Below are positions 57,401-64,000 of a stretch of DNA of 64,000 nt, piece by piece. How positions within the stretch are numbered: position 1 is the first letter of the stretch; every line of letters begins with the position of its first letter. A program made the position numbers and the translations under genes. Below the pieces are notes generated by a model that saw only the letters and a list, made by a program, of their open reading frames with translations, ran no database searches and had not been told where the DNA came from. The stretch is from the NCBI RefSeq assembly GCF_037975245.1, contig NC_092574.1, forward strand, positions 8,715,713 through 8,779,712. Reading direction: 5' to 3'. This DNA comes from Apostichopus japonicus (Eukaryota; Echinodermata; Holothuroidea; Aspidochirotida; Stichopodidae).

Positions 57401-60278
57401 TTAACTTTGCATGACAAAACACCTATTTTTGGCGCAAATAGACATGATATAGACAGAAAGCCTTTCCCGGTCAGATAATTACACGAAATTGGTGTATAAG
57501 AAAGACAAGAGTGTCTTCTACTTCACGTCTAATTTTAATGTCGATGGGTGTTTCAGAGAGGACAAGAGAGGGGGCTGAAAAGAGGGGGTTTTCCAAATTT
57601 TGCACTTATAAAGAACAGTCACGTATTTCTATCTTGTACTTTGAGACCACGTATCTCCCGAACGGAAGCAGATATGGACCTGGCAGTTGCAGATTTGGAC
57701 TCCTGAGCATCGATTACTTCCTGTTACGTCTCTTGGGCGAAATCGATTTTGGGTCAATTTTTGGCAATTTTTATTTGCGCCAAAAGTAGGTGTTTTGTCT
57801 GAAAAGTGAAAAAAGTACCTCTTTTTGGTACCCAATTCGAAAATAAAGTTCAGATTCGTAATCAGCGTGTCGCGAACTACCAGAAAAGATCCACATTTAT
57901 CGATTTGGCGACAACAAGTTTTTTCACGTCAAAAAAAGGAAGAGCCGAAAAACTTTTACGACGAACAAAGGATTAAAATCTTTTGTTGTCCCTAAAAGTT
58001 TTTCGCTTTTCTTTTGTTCGCCTGAAGTTGCAAACTGAGCGAAAAAAGTGTCATAAGAGGGCGCAAAGGCGATAAATGTGCATCTTTTCTGGTAGTTCGC
58101 GACACGCTGATTACGAATCTGAAGTTTATTTTCGAATTGGGTACCAAATTGAGGTACTTTTTTAACTTTGCATGACAAAACACCTATTTTTGGCGCAAAT
58201 AGACATGATATAGACAGAAAGCCTTTCCCGGTCAGATAATTACACGAAATTGGTGTATAAGAAAGACAAGAGTGTCTTCTACTTCACGTCTAATTTTAAT
58301 GTCGATGGGTGTTTCAGAGAGGACAAGAGAGGGGGCTGAAAAGAGGGGGTTTTCCAAATTTTGCACTTATAAAGAACAGTCACGTATTTCTATCTTGTAC
58401 TTTGAGACCACGTATCTCCCGAACGGAAGCAGATATGGACCTGGCAGTTGCAGATTTGGACTCCTGAGCATCGATTACTTCCTGTTACGTCTCTTGGGCG
58501 AAATCGATTTTGGGTCAATTTTTGGCAATTTTTATTTGCGCCAAAAGTAGGTGTTTTGTCTGAAAAGTGAAAAAAGTACCTCTTTTTGGTACCCAATTCG
58601 AAAATAAAGTTCAGGTTCGTAATCAGCGTGTCGCGAACTACCAGAAAAGATCCACATTTATCGATTTGGCGACAACAAGTTTTTTCACGTCAAAAAAAGG
58701 AAGAGCCGAAAAACTTTTACGACGAACAAAGGATTAAAATCTTTTGTTGTCCCTAAAAGTTTTTCGCTTTTCTTTTGTTCGCCTGAAGTTGCAAACTGAG
58801 CGAAAAAAGTGTCATAAGAGGGCGCAAAGGCGATAAATGTGCATCTTTTCTGGTAGTTCGCGACACGCTGATTACGAATCTGAAGTTTATTTTCGAATTG
58901 GGTACCAAATTGAGGTACTTTTTTAACTTTGCATGACAAAACACCTATTTTTGGCGCAAATAGACATGATATAGACAGAAAGCCTTTCCCGGTCAGATAA
59001 TTACACGAAATTGGTGTATAAGAAAGACAAGAGTGTCTTCTACTTCACGTCTAATTTTAATGTCGATGGGTGTTTCAGAGAGGACAAGAGAGGGGGCTGA
59101 AAAGAGGGGGTTTTCCAAATTTTGCACTTATAAAGAACAGTCACGTATTTCTATCTTGTACTTTGAGACCACGTATCTCCCGAACGGAAGCAGATATGGA
59201 CCTGGCAGTTGCAGATTTGGACTCCTGAGCATCGATTACTTCCTGTTACGTCTTTTGGGCGAAATCGATTTTGGGTCAATTTTTGGCAATTTTTATTTGC
59301 GCCAAAAATAGGTGTTTTGTCTGAAAAGTGAAAAAAGTACCTCTTTTTGGTACCCAATTCGAAAATAAAGTTCAGACTCGTAATCAGCGTGTCGCGAACT
59401 ACCAGAAAAGATCCACATTTATCGATTTGGCGACAACAAGTTTTTTCACGTCAAAAAAAGGAAGAGCCGAAAAACTTTTACGACGAACAAAGGATTAAAA
59501 TCTTTTGTTGTCCCTAAAAGTTTTTCGCTTTTCTTTTGTTCGCCTGAAGTTGCAAACTGAGCGAAAAAAGTGTCATAAGAGGGCGCAAAGGCGATAAATG
59601 TGCATCTTTTCTGGTAGTTCGCGACACGCTGATTACGAATCTGAAGTTTATTTTCGAATTGGGTACCAAATTGAGGTACTTTTTTAACTTTGCATGACAA
59701 AACACCTATTTTTGGCGCAAATAGACATGATATAGACAGAAAGCCTTTCCCGGTCAGATAATTACACGAAATTGGTGTATAAGAAAGACAAGAGTGTCTT
59801 CTACTTCACGTCTAATTTTAATGTCGATGGGTGTTTCAGAGAGGACAAGAGAGGGGGCTGAAAAGAGGGGGTTTTCCAAATTTTGCACTTATAAAGAACA
59901 GTCACGTATTTCTATCTTGTACTTTGAGACCACGTATCTCCCGAACGGAAGCAGATATGGACCTGGCAGTTGCAGATTTGGACTCCTGAGCATCGATTAC
60001 TTCCTGTTACGTCTTTTGGGCGAAATCGATTTTGGGTCAATTTTTGGCAATTTTTATTTGCGCCAAAAATAGGTGTTTTGTCTGAAAAGTGAAAAAAGTA
60101 CCTCTTTTTGGTACCCAATTCGAAAATAAAGTTCAGATTCGTAATCAGCGTGTCGCGAACTACCAGAAAAGATCCACATTTATCGATTTGGCGACAACAA
60201 GTTTTTTCACGTCAAAAAAAGGAAGAGCGAAAAACTTTTACGACGAACAAAGGATTAAAATCTTTTGTTGTCCCTAAA

Positions 60279-60612
60279 AGTTTTTTGCTTTTCTATTGTT
60301 CATCTGAAGTTGCAAACTGAGCGAAAAAAGTGTCATAAGAGGGCGCAAAGGCGATAAATGTGTATCTTTTCTGGTAGTTCGTGACACGCTGATTACGAAT
60401 CTGAAGTTTATTTTCGAATTGGGTACCAAAAAGAGGTACTTTTTTAACTTTGCAAGACAAAACACCTATTTTTGGCGCAAATAGAAATAATATAGACAAA
60501 AAGCCTTTCCCGGTCAGATAATAACACGACATTGGTGTATAACAAAGACAAGGGTGTCTTCTACTCCAAGTCTAATTTAAATGTCGATGTCAATTTTGGC
60601 AAAAACAGCAAG
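60279..60612. repeat. Diverged right-edge monomer of the array
   Basis: Identity to the core units drops from about 60225 (GAAGAGCGAAAAAC lacks one base). The copy contains TTTTTTGCTTTTCTATTGTT, CAAAAAGAGGTAC and AATAATATAGACAAAAAGCC variants. It breaks off at AATGTCGATGTCAATTTTGG followed by CAAAAACAGCAAGG. Confidence 0.85.
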
Positions 60613-60704
60613 GGGATGGGAAGGAGGAAAGGCAGAATATTAAGATTTCAACTTCTGGGGTTTGAACCTTAGACAAGGTGCTTACTGTTACAGTTAAACA
60701 GCAC

Positions 60705-60950
60705 TTAAAGGGTTTGAAGACTCGCATGAAAAGAAACGTATAATGCCGGTAATCCGACCTAGTTGGAACGAGGTGTAACAGTAGTGTTATACACCACCAT
60801 CGATCCCAGAAACTACACACACAGCGTGTTACCGTCGGTAATTTGACACTGGTGTACCTCAGTATAAACAGCTGCGGTCAATACCCACAGCACAGTGTAC
60901 TAAACGAGACAGCGATGGACATCTTAGGTCCATCTAGGTCCATCTTAGGT
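60705..60950. mobile_element. TTAA element copy 3, right end missing
   Basis: TTAA at 60705-60708 precedes AGGGTTTGAAGACTCGC. Similarity to the copies at 9971 and 27713 continues through GGTAATCCGACCTAGTT, CACCACCATCGATCCCAGAA and GCTGCGGTCAATACCCACAG to about 60930. A short tandem of TAGGTCCATCT follows, and the right terminus is absent. Confidence 0.78.
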
Positions 60951-61029
60951 CATCCTATTCGTATGAGTCGCAACGCACATGTTATCTGATAGGCTGGTCG
61001 GTGGGAGATACGGTAGCTTATAAAAGAAA

Positions 61030-61722
61030 GTTTCCACAATTTTGCGTCCAATGACTCCAAATGACCTTATTATAACCTTGCACTGAACGTGTACCAACTA
61101 CATACTAAATATGATATTAGCCCAACCTTCCCTTCTTGAGTTATCATGTGTACAATTTTCACAATTTGACCTCTAATGTTCCCAAATGGACTTGGACCTC
61201 CACAAAAACAATAGGGGTCTTGAACTCAATATGGTACCCCTTTACACGAAATACGAGATTGATCCAAGCTATCCTTCTTGTGATATCATATTTACAAGGT
61301 TTACACAATTTGACCCCTGGTGACCTTTAATGACCTTTGACCTCTACAAAAATGTAGGCTTTTGCTCCTTAATGTGGTCTATCTACTCACGAAATATGAG
61401 ACTGATCCTTGAAGCTTACCTCCTTGAGATATCGTGTTTACAAGGTTTTCACTATTTGGCCCCTGGTGGCTCTAAATGACCTCTGACCTCCCCACAAAAC
61501 TATAGGGTTCTTCTTCTTAATGTGGTACTCATATACACCAGATATTAGATTGGTCCAAGCTTTCCTTCTTGAGATATCGTGTGGTCTATCTACTCACGAA
61601 ATATGAGATTGATCCAAGCTTCCCCTCTTGAGATATCGTGTCTACAAGCCCGGCGTCACACACACACACATAACACTCTCCGCCTGCATGAATGCATAGG
61701 TTACGATTATCATCGAAACCAA
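61030..61722. repeat. TGACCT-rich degenerate tandem repeat with a simple-repeat tail
   Basis: Roughly 143-bp units (GAAATACGAGATTGATCCAA at 61248, GAAATATGAGACTGATCC at 61391, a shorter unit near 61539 and another at 61598). Each runs through GATATC-TGTTTACAAGG, TTTGACCCCTGGTGACC and TGACCTTTGACCTC. The block ends in (CA)n at about 61656-61668 and a tail GCATAGGTTACGATTATCAT. It looks like an old dispersed element with internal tandem structure; a related scrap is at 39590-39830. Function is unknown. Confidence 0.7.
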
Positions 61723-61852
61723 AAAGGAAAAAAGGTGATATATTCGATGTCCTGTCAGTGTCACCGTAGCATCTTAAAAACTAAAAGTCTTCTGGTGATG
61801 ACCCCAGTGGTTTTCTGCCCCCACCCCCTCCCCCTCCTCACTTTCTTCACAG

Positions 61853-61963
61853 CTTCCTACACCTCTCAGCAGTGTACAATGATGTCACTTGATAAAAAAG
61901 AGCGAAGGAAGATTTGGTCACAGATGAAGAAGACAGAGGCAGGAGAATTTATTGCAATCTCAG
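61853..61963 (+). CDS. Candidate orphan exon, unknown protein (basic/helical N-terminus)
   Basis: This has the look of a real exon. A strong pyrimidine tract and CTTTCTTCACAG (AG at 61851-61852) precede it, and CTCAG|GTATTC gives a donor at 61964. It is open throughout and contains two adjacent ATGs (61879 and 61882) followed by S-L-D-K-K-E-R-R-K-I-W-S-Q-M-K-K-T-E-A-G-E-F-I-A-I-S, a charged, probably helical sequence. If translation starts at 61879, the exon encodes 28 residues and ends in phase 1. I do not recognise the protein. The next exon is not visible within the remaining 2 kb, so the gene may continue beyond the window. A chance open frame remains possible. Confidence 0.45.
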
Positions 61964-62361
61964 GTATTCAGCTATCAGTACATTATCATTTATTAATTAT
62001 TGTACATTGTTTCATTAATTGTTCAAATGTTTCTTCATAATAATTAAACAATTTTCCCTGGTTATTGTACATTGTTTAATAATGATTTTACGATCTCTCC
62101 TGGTTATTTACAAATGTCTCATTATCCTACATTCAGTACTGGTGTATCATAGCAAAACAAAAATCTAAATTACATTGGTTCTATAAATATATATCGCTAA
62201 GTTTAATTGGTTGAAAGAACTGTGATGTCAGCATTCAATCTTTTTCCTGACACAATTAGACCGAAAAGTGTAAATTGAGTCTTAGAATTCAATCACGAAA
62301 AAAGACACGATAAATATTAAAAATCCCAAGGTGGAATAACTCCAACAGAGTCAAACTCATC

Positions 62362-62500
62362 CACCAATTCAAGCACCCATTCGATTCCCGAGGTGGGTTT
62401 ATTCCAATTAAGTTATATACTTTCACCAATTCAAGAACCCATTCGATTTCTCAGGTGGGTTTACCGCAATTAAATAAAACACCACCAATTTCGAGCACCA
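62362..62500. repeat. Degenerate ~62-bp tandem repeat, 2-3 copies
   Basis: CACCAATTCAAGCACCCATT at 62362 recurs as CACCAATTCAAGAACCCATT at 62424, each followed by AGGTGGGTTTA. A decayed third copy starts at about 62483. Confidence 0.75.
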
Positions 62501-62790
62501 CAGTACCAGATAACTTTAGTAATATTTAATTACAACAAGAAAGTAAATTTCTAATTAATAGAGGAAACTAGAATTTAAGCAAAATCTTAGCTTTGCCTCA
62601 TAAGCAATAATCTTAACTTTTAAGCACAATTATCTTTTTGTTTGCTCAGTATAGCAAAAGTGACCAACTTCTTCTAGTTTATAGGACAGATCTTTTGAAA
62701 GAACTCCCCCACCCAAATATCTAAGGAAAATTTGGTTTAAAAGTTTGTTTAAGAGGTGGGCCATTTTTGTCAATGTCATATTGCTTTAAA

Positions 62791-62850
62791 GAATTGTGCT
62801 ACTTTCCACTTTCTTACACAATTTTGTGCTACTTTCCACTTTCTTACACA
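62791..62850. repeat. 30-bp tandem duplication
   Basis: TTGTGCTACTTTCCACTTTC followed by TTACACA occurs twice with a 30-bp period and only two mismatches in the linker. Confidence 0.9.
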
Positions 62851-64000
62851 ATCTTACTTTGATTGTTTAGCACCGGCGAAGTTACTACTTCTGGATTTTT
62901 CTGCACTTTTAACAATGTATTTATTACCATTATTGTGATTATCATATTAGCGGTGAACACCAATTGGGCCCTCCAGGGCCCTCCAAATTGGGCCCTCCAG
63001 CATTTCTGAAGTGGGCACTGTCATATCTGTCCTAAATGCAGTAAACTGTACTATTTAGAAACCACTCGAATCAAAGCAATCTCTGAATCAATGAACACCA
63101 TCGCGCGATAGTGCCTTCAAGCAGTGAACCAGGGTACGACTTACATACAGACATAGTGTGAGAATGACTGCATTGAGGTTTCCCTTGAGCAGTTTGGCAG
63201 AACGCGGGACAAAAGTGCTCTAGAAAATGTAGGTTAGGGAAGGGGTGCTTGAGACATTGACCTGAAACTTTCTTCAAAGAGATCTTTTCTTCAATAGTAA
63301 CAAACAAAATTGTATGAACTACTAGTGAACAACTCACAGTACGGTGATCATCTGCAGTCAAGAGCCTGAAGCTTTTCACAGTTTTGCTGATCTAGATAGG
63401 ACTGACATGGACAGCGCCCTCTATTGTACAGTTGGAGAGCCCCCAATTACAGCAATTTAATTTATGCACAACAATATCTGGTAAGATATGAATGTTAATA
63501 TTGACTGGTCATCTTCACACCTACCGGAAGACTACTCATTATTGCATAGGATTATTCAAAGAGGTGTATATTACATACATACATATTCTATTATTTACAT
63601 TTACTTAAATCGTACTCTATGAAAGCACGGGGGAAAAAAATATACATAATTTCTGATTTGACTTTTTACGTTAAAATACACTACAGTATGAAGGTACTAA
63701 ACGTGAATAATTGGGCAAAACATAAATTAATAAACTGTAGAAAAAGGTTGCACCCAGCCGAGCAATAGCATATATTAGCTGAATATTAGGTTAATAGGTG
63801 TCCTCCAGGAACACACGTTTTATTGCCTACAGTTCATTGCATACACTGGAATAAATGGCCAAGTGAGTGAGTGAAAGACAAGACCTGCAGTGTACGTCAC
63901 ATAACTTCAAATACCATTTGGGTTGTGCACCAAACCTAGTATATAAAATAATGAGGCATGCCTGCAGCCGGTGTGATAGTCAAACAATTCTAACACCATT

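Larger units (their letters stand above)
42457..60612. repeat. Satellite array with 761-bp monomers, about 23 copies
   Basis: A head-to-tail array. A landmark (CACGTCTAATTTTAATGTCG) recurs with 761-bp spacing, for example at 43050, 43811 and 44572. In 22 steps the only length changes I see are one monomer of 775 bp (47603-48377, extra 14-bp CTGAAAAGAGGGGG) and one of 762 bp (55988-56749, one extra A). Core units differ by only a few substitutions. The array edges (42457 to about 42750 and about 60279 to 60612) are clearly more diverged and carry deletions. Each unit is a 426-bp palindromic cassette plus a 335-bp connector. Short open frames (92, 84, 68 and 63 codons) recur simply because the monomer recurs. 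I do not recognise the family. Confidence 0.97.
61964..64000. other. AT-rich sequence to the window end
   Basis: No exon or RNA gene is supported. It includes a three-copy repeat of CACCAATTCAAGCACCCATT-like units at 62362, 62424 and 62483, a 30-bp duplication at 62791-62850 and a TTGGGCCCTCCA duplication near 62967-63000. Confidence 0.5.

Noticed and set aside
43037-60072. Recurrent 92-, 84-, 68- and 63-codon open frames in the 761-bp array as a possible multicopy gene family
   Set aside because: They recur because the monomer recurs. They overlap on both strands, lie partly within palindromic arms, have no recognisable domain, and premature stops (for example in monomers 46842, 52183 and 53705) are not avoided.
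63071-63379. 102-codon minus-strand open frame near the window end
   Set aside because: No recognisable domain, no coding-like composition change and no splice or polyadenylation context.

Overview
The window is animal (metazoan) nuclear DNA. It is AT-rich. The two recognisable genes are split by long introns with GT-AG splice sites, polyadenylation signals are present, and there are decayed non-LTR retrotransposons, small inverted-repeat transposons and several tandem satellites. The gene content (a TRMT9B-type methyltransferase and an SLC25A15-type ornithine carrier) fits an invertebrate deuterostome. An echinoderm such as a sea cucumber is my best guess, but the sequence read by eye cannot prove it. 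There are no prokaryotic operons, CRISPR arrays or rRNA/tRNA genes that I can support.

Layout. 1-11.2 kb is mostly non-coding. It holds a 135-bp duplication, a hammerhead-ribozyme-like remnant of the type carried by Penelope-like elements, a 52-bp satellite (about 26 copies) and a TTAA-flanked inverted-repeat element. 11.2-19.1 kb carries three + strand exons of a TRMT9B/fid-like gene (methyltransferase core, linker, long Ser-rich C-terminal exon). Its 5' coding exon(s) were not found. Its introns contain a 15-bp minisatellite, a 140-bp fold-back and a second hammerhead-like motif. 19.1-28.8 kb is intergenic, with two small TIR elements (one with a clean 8-bp hAT-type target duplication), a dead LINE and a second copy of the TTAA element. 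28.8-36.2 kb is a complete five-exon + strand coding sequence for a 326-residue mitochondrial ornithine carrier; intron 1 contains a dead LINE and the last intron a 37-bp minisatellite. 36.2-42.4 kb is intergenic with a reverse-transcriptase scrap and diverged repeats.

42.46-60.61 kb is the most striking part: an 18-kb head-to-tail array of about 23 monomers, nearly all exactly 761 bp long. Each monomer contains a TA-flanked, 426-bp near-palindromic cassette that looks like a captured inverted-repeat transposon. Diverged edge copies flank the array. 60.7-64 kb holds a third, truncated TTAA element, a TGACCT-rich degenerate repeat, one plausible orphan exon (61853-61963) and short tandem duplications.

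The two genes have no visible functional link: one is a tRNA-methyltransferase-family protein and the other imports ornithine into mitochondria for the urea cycle and related pathways. They are simply neighbours on the same strand. The novelty lies in the repeat biology, especially the 761-bp palindrome-bearing satellite.
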